Source: RGIG3102 sp964525015 (lineage in GTDB: Bacteria > Bacillota > Clostridia > Oscillospirales > Ruminococcaceae). Taken from it: 64,000 nt of DNA. Made by a program: the position numbers and the translations under genes. Below, piece after piece: positions 36,042 through 43,473 of this stretch. The stretch is from the NCBI GenBank assembly GCA_964525015.1, contig CAZGFY010000002.1, forward strand, positions 62,001-126,000, read 5' to 3'. Within the stretch, counting starts at the first letter, position 1. Each line of letters starts with the position of its first letter. A model generated the notes under the pieces. That model ran no database searches and was not told the DNA's origin. It saw only the letters and a program-made list of their open reading frames with translations.

Positions 36042-37046
36042 TTATAAAATAGCAGTTCTAACCTTTTGGATTTTTTTAGCTAAATCATCAAAAGCCTCTG
36101 GAGTTAATGATTGTGCTCCATCGCATAAAGCACAGCTAGGATTATTGTGAACTTCGATTAAAAGCCCATCTGCCCCACAAGCAGCCGCAGCAAGAGATAA
36201 AGGTGCTACATATCTTGAGTATCCAGTTGCATGACTTGGGTCAACGATAACTGGTAGATGTGTTCTCTCTTTTAAAACTGGTACTGCTGATAAATCTAGT
36301 GTATTCCTTGTTGCAGTTTCGTATGTTCTAATTCCTCTCTCGCAAAGGATAACCTTATTATTACCGCTCGCCATAACATATTCTGCACTCATTAATAATT
36401 CATCAATAGTCCCAGCGATACCCCTTTTTAGTAAAACTGGCTTATCTAATTTACCAACTTCTTTTAATAAGTTAAAGTTTTGGATATTTCTTGCCCCGAT
36501 TTGGATAATATCAATATCTTCAAATAGTGGAATTTGGCTCATTTCCATTAATTCTGAGATTATTGGAAGTCCTGTTTTTTCTCTTGCAAGCTTTAATAAA
36601 TCAAGCCCTTCGCTCCCCATTCCCTGAAAAGCATATGGAGATGTTCTTGGCTTAAATGCCCCACCTCTTAAAACTAATGCTCCACTAGATTTCACCCTAG
36701 ATGCAACTTCTATAATCTGCTCTTCTGACTCAACTGAGCAAGGACCTGCCATCATAACAAAGTTTCCACCACCGATTTTAGTTCCGTTATTTAAGGTTAT
36801 AACTGTGTCTTCTGGATGAAATTTTCTGTTAGCTTTTTTATAAGGCTCACGAATTCTTGTAACACTTTCAACAACTTCCATCGCTGAAATTAAATCAGCA
36901 TCAATGCTAGAGCAATCCCCAATAAGCCCTAAAATTGTGCTTTGCTCTCCTGCTGAAAGATTAATTCCTAGGTTTCTAGCCTCTAGCCAGTTTGTTAAAT
37001 TTGCCACTTGTGCTTGGTCTGCATTTTTCTTTAAAACGATAATCAT
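36042..37046 (-). CDS. aroF: 3-deoxy-7-phosphoheptulonate (DAHP) synthase, type I-beta with ferredoxin-like N-domain
   Basis: This 334-aa enzyme condenses PEP and erythrose-4-phosphate, the first step of the pathway. Residues about 1-70 form the ferredoxin-like N-domain found in Thermotoga-type enzymes, where it mediates feedback inhibition. The barrel shows 'MAGPCSVESEEQI', 'LRGGAFKPRTSPYAFQG', 'PVLLKRG', 'CERGIRTYE' and 'VIVDPSHATGYS'. I start at ATG 37046, with GGAG 8 nt upstream. The longer frame to 37127 would translate the leader terminator and produce an unrelated N-terminus. It is the first structural gene of the aromatic operon. Confidence 0.96.
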   Translation of the reverse strand: MIIVLKKNADQAQVANLTNWLEARNLGINLSAGEQSTILGLIGDCSSIDADLISAMEVVESVTRIREPYKKANRKFHPEDTVITLNNGTKIGGGNFVMMAGPCSVESEEQIIEVASRVKSSGALVLRGGAFKPRTSPYAFQGMGSEGLDLLKLAREKTGLPIISELMEMSQIPLFEDIDIIQIGARNIQNFNLLKEVGKLDKPVLLKRGIAGTIDELLMSAEYVMASGNNKVILCERGIRTYETATRNTLDLSAVPVLKERTHLPVIVDPSHATGYSRYVAPLSLAAAACGADGLLIEVHNNPSCALCDGAQSLTPEAFDDLAKKIQKVRTAIL

Positions 37047-37073
37047 AATTTTTTCTCCATTTCCTTTTCTAGC

Positions 37074-37110
37074 AATAAAAAATGCCTGTGGTTCCTTTGA
37101 ACCACAGGCA
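37074..37110 (-). terminator. Leader terminator (attenuator) of the aromatic operon
   Basis: TGCCTGTGGTTC and GAACCACAGGCA form a perfect 12-bp GC-rich stem (37083-37094 with 37099-37110) with a 4-nt loop. On the minus strand it is followed by TTTTTTATT. It lies between the leader peptide stop and aroF. A segment of the leader-peptide gene, GGTTGCTTTG (37167-37176), can pair with CAAAGGAACC of this terminator (9 of 10 bases), giving a candidate antiterminator. Confidence 0.88.
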
Positions 37111-37142
37111 ACATCTTTTATAATCAAATTCTTATTTCTTGA

Positions 37143-37241
37143 CTAACGAATGTTCTCTCTGTACGACAAAGCAACCTTATTAACAAAGTTAATAAAGTAA
37201 AAGAAATAAAAATATACAGTTAAATTTCTTGTGTTTGTCAT
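37143..37241 (-). CDS. Phe/Tyr-rich leader peptide of the aromatic operon
   Basis: This 32-codon open frame starts at ATG 37241 and ends with TAG at 37143-37145. AAGGA lies 11 nt upstream of the start. Residues 10-16 read YFYFFYF, seven aromatic codons in a row (3 Tyr, 4 Phe), with another F at 19 and Y at 27. The peptide would act as a sensor, not as a product. When Phe- or Tyr-tRNA is scarce the ribosome should stall here, alter folding of the RNA downstream and prevent the terminator at 37074-37110. It lies on the minus strand between a sigma-A promoter and aroF. Gene assignment is by architecture, and there is no direct evidence of translation. Confidence 0.82.
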   Translation of the reverse strand: MTNTRNLTVYFYFFYFINFVNKVALSYRENIR

Positions 37242-37281
37242 AATTAATAAATTCCTTAATCTTTTTGTTTCACTGTTTAAT

Positions 37282-37311
37282 ATTATAAAACAATTAACCA
37301 GTAAATGTCAA
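37282..37311 (-). promoter_or_regulatory. Promoter of the aromatic operon
   Basis: On the minus strand, a perfect TTGACA (37306-37311), an 18-nt spacer and a perfect TATAAT (37282-37287). Transcription should begin near 37275, giving a leader of about 230 nt before aroF. Confidence 0.75.
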
Positions 37312-37337
37312 TAGTTAAAATTAATTTATTTTCAGTG

Positions 37338-37397
37338 TTGACTTTTTATTGCCAGTGTGCTATATTGTACTTAAACAATCAGTACACCAAGTACACC
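37338..37397 (+). promoter_or_regulatory. Promoter and operator of the GntR-ABC operon
   Basis: TTGACT (37338-37343), a 17-nt spacer and TATATT (37361-37366) form the promoter. An inverted repeat TGTACT-N9-AGTACA (37366-37371 with 37381-37386) overlaps the -10 and the start site. AGTACACC is repeated directly at 37381-37388 and 37390-37397. This matches the style of autoregulated YtrA/GntR operators. The GntR gene directly downstream is the likely repressor. Confidence 0.65.
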
Positions 37398-37422
37398 GAT
37401 TAAAATAAAGGAGGGGCGTATA

Positions 37423-37800
37423 GTGGAAATAATAATTAGTAGCAATACAAGTAAACCGATATATGAGCAGATAACTTCGCAATTTAAAGCGATGATTATG
37501 AGTGGTGAGTTAAAATCTGGCGATGCTATTCCTTCAATGCGTTCACTTGCAAAAACAATACACGTCAGCGTTATAACCGTTCAAAAAGCGTATGAAGATT
37601 TAGCAAGGGACGGATTTATTCAAACAACTGTTGGAAAAGGCAGTTTTGTTTCAGCTCAAAATAAAGATTTTATAAAAGAGCAGGAGCAAAAAATCATTGA
37701 AGAGTATCTTTTAAAAGCCAGCGAAATTGCAAAAGCAAATGGGATAACCTTGGAAAAACTAAGCAGTTTACTCGCAATTTTTTACACTAGCGATGAATAA
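37423..37800 (+). CDS. GntR-family regulator, YtrA subfamily
   Basis: The 125-aa protein has an N-terminal winged helix: 'PIYEQITSQFKAMIMSGELKSGDAIPSMRSLAKTIHVSVITVQKAYEDLARDGFIQTTVGKGSFV'. Only a short helical tail (about 80-125) follows, which defines the YtrA group. Members usually repress their own ABC transporter operon and respond to cell-envelope or antibiotic stress. The start is GTG with an excellent AAAGGAGG 8-9 nt upstream. The ABC ATPase gene follows after 12 bp. Operator-like repeats lie over its promoter. Confidence 0.93.
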   Translation: MEIIISSNTSKPIYEQITSQFKAMIMSGELKSGDAIPSMRSLAKTIHVSVITVQKAYEDLARDGFIQTTVGKGSFVSAQNKDFIKEQEQKIIEEYLLKASEIAKANGITLEKLSSLLAIFYTSDE

Positions 37801-37812
37801 AAGGAGAATAAT

Positions 37813-38676
37813 ATGAACTACGCATTAGAAATTAATAATTTAAATAAAAGCCATAAAAAATCAGATTTTAAGCTTTGTGATATATCATTCAATGTTCCTA
37901 AAGGGAGTATAATGGGCTTTGTTGGGAAAAATGGCTCTGGCAAAAGCACCACTATTAGCACTATTTTAAATTTAATACAAAGAGAATCTGGAAGCGTTAA
38001 ATTTTTTGGGGAAGAAATGATTGATAATTCAAAACATTTAAGAGAAGATATCGGTGTTGTGTTTGATAGCCTTCATTTTTCTAAAGATTTAACTGCGATA
38101 AATCTTGATAGCATTTTTAAAGATATCTATAAAAATTGGGATAGCGATTTGTTTTTTAGCTACCTTGAAAAATTTAATCTTGAAAAAAAGAAGAAAATCA
38201 AAACATTTTCTCGTGGTATGGGAATGAAGTTATCAATAGCTGTTGCCCTATCGCATAAAGCAAAATTTTTAATTTTAGATGAGGCAACTGCTGGGCTAGA
38301 CCCTGTTGCAAGAGAAGAAATTTTAGATATGCTATTAGAATTTATAGAAGATGAAAATAATTCTATTTTAATATCTTCTCATATTTCAAGTGATTTGGAA
38401 AAAATTGCCGATTATATAACATTTATTGATAATGGAAAAATAATTTTAATCGAAGAAAAAGACAAGCTAATTTATAATTATGGGATTGCTAAAATGAAAG
38501 ATGCTGATTTTAAAAAGCTTTTAGAAAATGAATACCTATCTTTTAGAAAAAGAGGCCTACAAACCGAAGTTTTAGTTAAGGATAAGGCTGAATTTTTAAA
38601 TAAGTATCCCGATATAGTTGTTGATATTCCTAGCATTGATGAAATACTTCCAATGATAACTAAAGGAGATATTTAA
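37813..38676 (+). CDS. ABC transporter ATP-binding protein (YtrB-like)
   Basis: The 287-aa ATPase has Walker A 'GKNGSGKSTT' (about 39-48), signature 'FSRGMGMKLSIAVAL' (SRGM in place of SGGQ, common in this ABC-2 subgroup), Walker B 'LILDEATAGLDP' and the H-loop 'LISSHISSDLE'. A C-terminal domain of about 70 residues is typical of YtrB/BcrA-like ATPases. It lies 12 bp after the GntR gene and directly abuts the first permease gene, so it powers the exporter formed by the permeases below. Confidence 0.92.
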   Translation: MNYALEINNLNKSHKKSDFKLCDISFNVPKGSIMGFVGKNGSGKSTTISTILNLIQRESGSVKFFGEEMIDNSKHLREDIGVVFDSLHFSKDLTAINLDSIFKDIYKNWDSDLFFSYLEKFNLEKKKKIKTFSRGMGMKLSIAVALSHKAKFLILDEATAGLDPVAREEILDMLLEFIEDENNSILISSHISSDLEKIADYITFIDNGKIILIEEKDKLIYNYGIAKMKDADFKKLLENEYLSFRKRGLQTEVLVKDKAEFLNKYPDIVVDIPSIDEILPMITKGDI

Positions 38677-39318
38677 ATGAAAGGCTTAATTAAATATAAT
38701 CTTTACTATTCTAAATCTACTCTTATCGCTTTAATTTTAGCAGTTTTATCTCTTTCCTTTATCGCAATATTATTGCCGTTATTTTTTAATATCGAAGAGC
38801 CTAGTATACTTTATATTGTGCCATTATTTTTTCCTATACTCTTTGCTATGCTTAATGCTATTGGTTTTAGAAATAGAACTCGGGATAGTTTTGGAAAGAT
38901 AGAATTATCTCTTCCTGTAAATCGAAAAGATGTTATAAAATCTTTGTATTTAACAGATATTTTTTGCTATACAATTTATATACTTTACCACCTTTTTTAT
39001 GCTATATTAATAGGGGCGTTATATGGGTTTAATGATATTTTTAGCGCTTTAAGTATAACTAGCTTATTTGCAGTCACTGTTTTCCTTTTCATATCAGCTT
39101 TTACTCGAGTAGTTTGCATATGCTTAAAGCCTGAAATGGCAGAAATAGTTGTGACTATCAGCATTGTGGTAATTCCAAACTTATTAAATTTTGTAAATTC
39201 ATTAAATGCAAAACCATTCTATTTAACATATGGAATTTTAGCTATATCTTCATTAATATTTTATATACTATCTTATTTTATTTCTGTTTCAATTTATAAT
39301 AAAAAAGATATCACCTAG
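38677..39318 (+). CDS. ABC-2 type permease paralogue 1
   Basis: The 213-aa protein has six predicted membrane helices. It begins MKGLIKYNLYYSKS and ends SIYNKKDIT, a pattern shared with the next two genes. The cytoplasmic loop 'DSFGKIELSLPVNRKDVIKSLYLTDI' is the conserved coupling-helix region of this ABC-2 subfamily (ABC2_membrane_5-like). Its ATG directly follows the ATPase stop. Substrate unknown. Envelope-active compounds are the usual inference for YtrA-linked exporters. Confidence 0.85.
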   Translation: MKGLIKYNLYYSKSTLIALILAVLSLSFIAILLPLFFNIEEPSILYIVPLFFPILFAMLNAIGFRNRTRDSFGKIELSLPVNRKDVIKSLYLTDIFCYTIYILYHLFYAILIGALYGFNDIFSALSITSLFAVTVFLFISAFTRVVCICLKPEMAEIVVTISIVVIPNLLNFVNSLNAKPFYLTYGILAISSLIFYILSYFISVSIYNKKDIT

Positions 39319-39332
39319 AAAGGGGTTTTTAT

Positions 39333-39983
39333 ATGAAAGGATTAATTAAATATAATCTATATACAATGAAATCAAGCCTTGTGTTTTTAATAGTTTTATT
39401 AATATTATCAAGTGTAGCAGGGCTTATAGCTCCACCATTTTTAAATCTTAATTCTAATCAAATTTTTGCTATCGCTCCATCATTTTCACTTATATTATTC
39501 GGTGCTTTTGGGCGAAACACTCTTAATGATAGAATTAAAAGTGGCTGGAATAAATTTGAGATAGTAGTGCCAATCAACAAAAGTAATGTAATCTCTTCAA
39601 TATATCTAACCGATATTGTTTGCGTAATATCTTATCTTGTATTTCATTCAATTTATATTTTAGTATTCTTATGCTTTTATGGATATGAAAATATTTTCAA
39701 TACTATTATGCTTGCTTATTTTATGGATATAGTGATTTTAGGCTGTGCCTTACTTATGATATCATTTTCAAGGTTAGCTTTTATCCTATTAATTCCTGCA
39801 CTTTCAGAAATAGCTGGGCTTATCGGATTATTTGCTTTTATGATTTCAGTAAATTATGTTCATTCATTGGGCATTGAAATGTTTATTATAGGAAATCTCG
39901 TTTTTAGCATATTTTTTATATTGCTATATATTTTATCCTATTTAGTAATATCAAAAGTTTATCAAAAAAAGGAAATCACCTAG
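39333..39983 (+). CDS. ABC-2 type permease paralogue 2
   Basis: The 216-aa protein has six predicted helices and the same start (MKGLIKYNLYTMKSS) and end (KVYQKKEIT) pattern as paralogue 1. Its loop 'IKSGWNKFEIVVPINKSNVISSIYLTDI' lines up with the coupling segment. The intergenic stretch before it (CACCTAGAAAGGGG, a T-run, then ATGAAAGGATTAATTAAATA) recurs almost exactly before paralogue 3. That marks a tandem duplication of a whole gene unit with its ribosome binding site. Confidence 0.85.
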   Translation: MKGLIKYNLYTMKSSLVFLIVLLILSSVAGLIAPPFLNLNSNQIFAIAPSFSLILFGAFGRNTLNDRIKSGWNKFEIVVPINKSNVISSIYLTDIVCVISYLVFHSIYILVFLCFYGYENIFNTIMLAYFMDIVILGCALLMISFSRLAFILLIPALSEIAGLIGLFAFMISVNYVHSLGIEMFIIGNLVFSIFFILLYILSYLVISKVYQKKEIT

Positions 39984-39997
39984 AAAGGGGTTTTTAT

Positions 39998-40896
39998 ATG
40001 AAAGGATTAATTAAATATAATTTTTACGCAGTTAAGTCATCATTTTTTGCATCAGTAATATTTTTATCTTCACTTGGAATTCTTGGAATACTTATCTCTT
40101 TTTTTACTGATATTTCAAATAGTAATCTTTTTTCAGTAATCTTAATAGCTCAATTTAGTGGACTTTTTTCACTTACCCTATCTGTACAGCCTGAAACTGA
40201 TGCTTTTTATAAATTAGAAACCACATTTCCTATTAAAAGAAAAGATGTTATCACTTCGCAGTATATTTTATCTATCTTTTTTATTATGGTTGGCTTTATT
40301 ATGGCTAGCCTTACTCACATAATCCGAACCGCCTAAAATCGGATAATTTTTTCCTAAAACTGCGTTAAATTCACTTATAAGGCGAAAGCATTATTTCGTA
40401 AATTTGCCTTGTTTTATAAAAAAATTATTGGATTTTAGGTCGCAGATTTAATAATATTCAAATAGGTTTTATATCAAGGCAAAGGCTTGCAGTAATGCTT
40501 TACGCCTTGCAAAAGCTTTTAACGCAGATAGAGAGCCTATTTGATTATTATTAAACGTGTTCGGATTATGTGAGCAAGGCTAGTACAACTTTATTTATTA
40601 GTAGTTTTTTCTTTTTCACAGAGCCCGAAGATTTATTAATGGCTTTTTGCATTGGCATTGTAGTGAATTTTATTTCACCTGCTTTAATAAAGCCATTATC
40701 TTTATTAATACTTTCGCAAAAAATAATTATATTATTGCTTATAGTAATTATAGCTGTCTTTACTATTTTGATTGTGATAATAACAAGGCTTAATTTTAAT
40801 CAAGCTGTGTTTTTGCTTTTATCTATTGGAATAATTATATATATAATATCCTATTTTGTTTCTATTATGATTTATAATAAAAAAGAAATCTTGTAA
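39998..40896 (+). pseudogene. ABC-2 type permease paralogue 3, disrupted by a 275-bp insertion
   Basis: The gene starts MKGLIKYNFYAVKSS as in its two neighbours and ends IMIYNKKEIL. At 40305 a MITE-like element interrupts it. Removing 275 bp, and keeping one CTAG, restores one uninterrupted frame of 207 codons reading 'GFIMASTTLFISS' across the junction. The insertion adds a frameshift (275 is 2 mod 3) and an in-frame stop at 40334-40336. The 3' fragment from the GTG at 40570 is unlikely to be a separate gene. The 5' fragment (112 aa, three to four helices) may still be translated but should be non-functional. Confidence 0.9.
40305..40583. mobile_element. MITE-like non-coding element with 24-bp terminal inverted repeats
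   Basis: The ends (40305-40328 and 40560-40583) are inverted repeats of 24 bp with one mismatch. Both begin CTAGCCTT(A/G)CTCACAT. CTAG is probably the duplicated target. Inside are two large imperfect stems: 40332-40352 with 40419-40439 (18 of 21 match), and 40450-40466 with 40536-40552 (15 of 17). The second encloses a further palindromic block. There is no open reading frame of note, so mobility would need a transposase in trans. It sits within permease paralogue 3, and the empty site can be reconstructed exactly. Confidence 0.9.
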
Positions 40897-40900
40897 ATAT

Positions 40901-40929
40901 AAAAAACTCGGCATCAGCCGAGTTTTTTT
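40901..40929. terminator. Bidirectional terminator
   Basis: AAAAAACTCGGC and GCCGAGTTTTTT around a 4-nt loop, with a T-run on both strands. It lies between the permease pseudogene and the convergent thioesterase gene. Confidence 0.9.
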
Positions 40930-41671
40930 AATCTTCATAATAAAATACGCCATAAAATGATGGTTTATCATTTGTTTTATTATATCCTTGTATTATAAGT
41001 TTATCATCTATCATAGTTTTATTTAAATTAAATTCATCCGCGTTTTTAAGCTCGGAAACAAAATAAATTTCCATTCGCTTTATTTTTTCTAAATTTGCCT
41101 GAATATCATTCATTGCATCGTAGCAAAATTCGCTGTATTTTAAATTATTAACGTGACCCACCATATCAAGATAGCTTTTTTTAACCTTATTATTATCAAA
41201 AAATTCATATTCAAATTTTTCTTTAAAAGTTGGCTTTGCTATCATTAATTCATTTTCTGTTGGAAACACTAATTCAAATGGCAATTCCCTACTTCTATAA
41301 ACACTCCTTGTGTTTAAATCAATTAAAGTTGAATACAAGGTTGCATTTAAAATATGCGTTCCATCTTCGCTGTGCAATTGCACTTGACGACGAAAAACAA
41401 CTCCTTTTCTTCCTGAAAACCAAGTTTTTCCTATTAATTTTTGTTCTCTATTTTTAATTGGATTAATTATATCAATAGTAAGCGATAGTATCACCCAAGA
41501 CACACCACTTGGAAAAAGCTTTTCAAAATGAATATTATAATTCATTAAATGCTTATCCACCATAGAATTAATTATATAATGATACGCAGGTGGCGTAAAA
41601 TACCCTTTTTTATCAAAATGATGGAATTCTAAAAATATATCATAATTATAGTCGGTTTCATTTAAAGGCAT
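40928..41671 (-). CDS. Acyl-ACP thioesterase-like protein
   Basis: The 247-aa protein has two hot-dog folds in tandem, as in the FatA/FatB-like acyl-ACP thioesterase family. The N-terminal repeat contains 'VSWVILSLTIDIINPIKNREQKLIGKTWFSGRKGVVFRR', the strand-turn-strand core with the conserved W. The C-terminal repeat contains 'LDMVGHVNNLKYSEFCYDAM', the DxxGHVNN motif with catalytic Asp/Asn/His. It would release free fatty acids from acyl-ACP. In anaerobic Firmicutes the physiological role is unclear. It is monocistronic. Confidence 0.85.
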   Translation of the reverse strand: MPLNETDYNYDIFLEFHHFDKKGYFTPPAYHYIINSMVDKHLMNYNIHFEKLFPSGVSWVILSLTIDIINPIKNREQKLIGKTWFSGRKGVVFRRQVQLHSEDGTHILNATLYSTLIDLNTRSVYRSRELPFELVFPTENELMIAKPTFKEKFEYEFFDNNKVKKSYLDMVGHVNNLKYSEFCYDAMNDIQANLEKIKRMEIYFVSELKNADEFNLNKTMIDDKLIIQGYNKTNDKPSFYGVFYYED

Positions 41672-41715
41672 AGCTTAAAATCCTTTCAATTCTTTTCTCA
41701 TACTGTCTATTATAT

Positions 41716-41747
41716 AAAAATATCCCTGCCATAGCAAGGATATTTTT
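41716..41747 (-). terminator. Terminator of the diguanylate cyclase gene
   Basis: AAAAATATCC pairs with GGATATTTTT, with an inner TGC/GCA pairing. The cyclase stop codon lies inside the 3' arm. Confidence 0.7.
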
Positions 41748-43197
41748 ATATTTTTTGATTTTTCATTTTAATACTTAAATAATCTTCCATTTTGATAAAA
41801 TCGCCATTATGAGAGAATTTAATTGTATTCTTATTCTCTTTTTTAACTTTATACATTGCCTTGTCTGCTAAATGGAAAATTTCTTTAACATTAGTAGCAT
41901 CTTCAGGATAATGCGCAACACCAATACTACATCCACATTTCATTGCTTTTTCATCATATTGATATTCTTCAGTGAAAATTTTAAAAACACAATCTATAAG
42001 CTTTCTAAATTCTTCTTCTGTTTTATTATCTTTAACAATTAAAACAAACTCATCTCCACCCTGCCTATACGCTCTCACATCATCACTGCAAATTTTCTCT
42101 AATTTTTCTGCAATTCCTTTAAGTAGCGCATCTCCTGCAAAATGCCCTAGAGTATCATTAACTTCTTTAAATTTATCTAAATCACAAAACAGTAAATACC
42201 ATTTATCTGAAAATTTAGAATCATCTTCTACAAAAGCTTGCACATCATCCTGTAAACTTCTTCTATTAGGAAGCCCTGTTAGATAATCGTATTGTGCCAA
42301 TTTTTCTATAAGCATTTGATTTTTCTTATTCTCTGTTATATCAACACTAGCAACTAAATGTGCTATTCTTCCATCACTCCAAGTGAATGAAGAACTCAAA
42401 ACCCTAAACCAAGATTTATCAAAAGGTCTTTCATAGTCCCAAGTGTAGGTTTTGTTTAAATTTCCGTTTTCGTCTAATAATTTAGGTTGTGGGCAAAAAT
42501 CACAAGGTCCTGTTTTATCATCAAAAATAGTTCCCCAGCATTTTTTGCCTATCATATTTTCAACTCCACCATAAGGCGCTGCCATTGATTTATTAACATA
42601 TAATACATCGTGTGTATAATAATCATTTACATAAATATCTATTCCTATATGGTCTAAAACATTACTTAGTGCAGCTTCTGTATTAGCTATTCCTTTTTGA
42701 AACATTTCAAGTTTAATATTATTTGCAAGCAAGCTTAATAATGCACAGGATTTATATAAATCTGCCTGTGGACATCTTGCTTTTCTTCTCCTATCTCCAA
42801 TACCCACAAATCCTGCAATTTCATAATGCTGATTTAATATAGGAATGAATATCAAAGTGTTCATTTGAAGTATGTCGCAAAGCTTTGTTTCAATTTCATC
42901 TTTTTTTGTATCGCCTTCACAGATAACAACTTTTTTTGAACATAATTCACTTAAAAGCTCTAAGCCTAATAAATCTTTTAAACTATATTCATCTTTTAAA
43001 GAATTTGTATTTATAACTTCATAATATTCTTTTTTATTAAATACACCTATATGGTTTGATTCGTAAATAAATCCATGGGATATATCAAAAAATTCACATA
43101 CATCTTTCAAGAATTCATATTTTGAAAATTCAGCTTCATTTAAAAAGCTTAATTTTTCTATCATTTCTTGTAAAAATATATTTATATTATCACTCAT
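41746..43197 (-). CDS. Diguanylate cyclase with GAF-like and PAS domains
   Basis: The 483-aa cytosolic protein probably makes cyclic di-GMP. A GAF-like domain (about 10-165) is followed by a PAS domain (about 170-295). This PAS carries C220, C232 and C235 ('GKKCWGTIFDD', 'GPCDFCPQP'), so redox or metal sensing is possible. The GGDEF domain spans about 300-465. The active site 'GGDEF' is intact at 380-384, with 'DYLTGLPNRR' at its start and 'FCDLDKFKEVND' binding metal and GTP. No RxxD inhibitory site is seen in front of the GGDEF, so product inhibition by the usual I-site is not expected. It may link to motility control. Confidence 0.92.
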   Translation of the reverse strand: MSDNINIFLQEMIEKLSFLNEAEFSKYEFLKDVCEFFDISHGFIYESNHIGVFNKKEYYEVINTNSLKDEYSLKDLLGLELLSELCSKKVVICEGDTKKDEIETKLCDILQMNTLIFIPILNQHYEIAGFVGIGDRRRKARCPQADLYKSCALLSLLANNIKLEMFQKGIANTEAALSNVLDHIGIDIYVNDYYTHDVLYVNKSMAAPYGGVENMIGKKCWGTIFDDKTGPCDFCPQPKLLDENGNLNKTYTWDYERPFDKSWFRVLSSSFTWSDGRIAHLVASVDITENKKNQMLIEKLAQYDYLTGLPNRRSLQDDVQAFVEDDSKFSDKWYLLFCDLDKFKEVNDTLGHFAGDALLKGIAEKLEKICSDDVRAYRQGGDEFVLIVKDNKTEEEFRKLIDCVFKIFTEEYQYDEKAMKCGCSIGVAHYPEDATNVKEIFHLADKAMYKVKKENKNTIKFSHNGDFIKMEDYLSIKMKNQKI

Positions 43198-43444
43198 TTA
43201 TTTTCTCCAATATCATTTATTGTTACATATATAAAACCAATATATTTAATATATCACCTATTAGTATACCAAAAAGCACAGATGTATTGCAAGTATATTT
43301 TGTTGGTTTTTAAACTTTTACACGGTTAAATCTAATTATTTTGCGCTAATCATAAGGAAAACATTGCTTGAATTTTATTATTTTAAATATTCAGATTTTT
43401 CTATCACATTAATTTCCAATTTAAAACTAATTAAATAAAAAATA

Positions 43445-43469
43445 AAAGAGCAACAAAATGTTACTCTTT
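43445..43469 (-). terminator. Terminator of lrgAB
   Basis: AAAGAG-C-AACA and TGTT-A-CTCTTT form a stem with a one-base mismatch and 3-nt loop, directly downstream of the lrgB stop, with T-rich sequence after it on the minus strand. The remaining gap up to 43200 is AT-rich with nothing recognised. Confidence 0.6.
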
Positions 43470-43473
43470 GCTT

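Noticed and set aside
37047..37127. In-frame 27-codon N-terminal extension of the DAHP synthase gene
   Set aside because: It would be translated from the attenuator stem, has no ribosome binding site, and GGAG lies 8 nt before the ATG at 37046, which gives the normal family N-terminus.
40570..40896. Separate 108-aa membrane protein gene starting at GTG 40570
   Set aside because: Its first codons lie in the terminal repeat of the inserted element and the rest continues the third permease. It is the 3' half of the disrupted gene.
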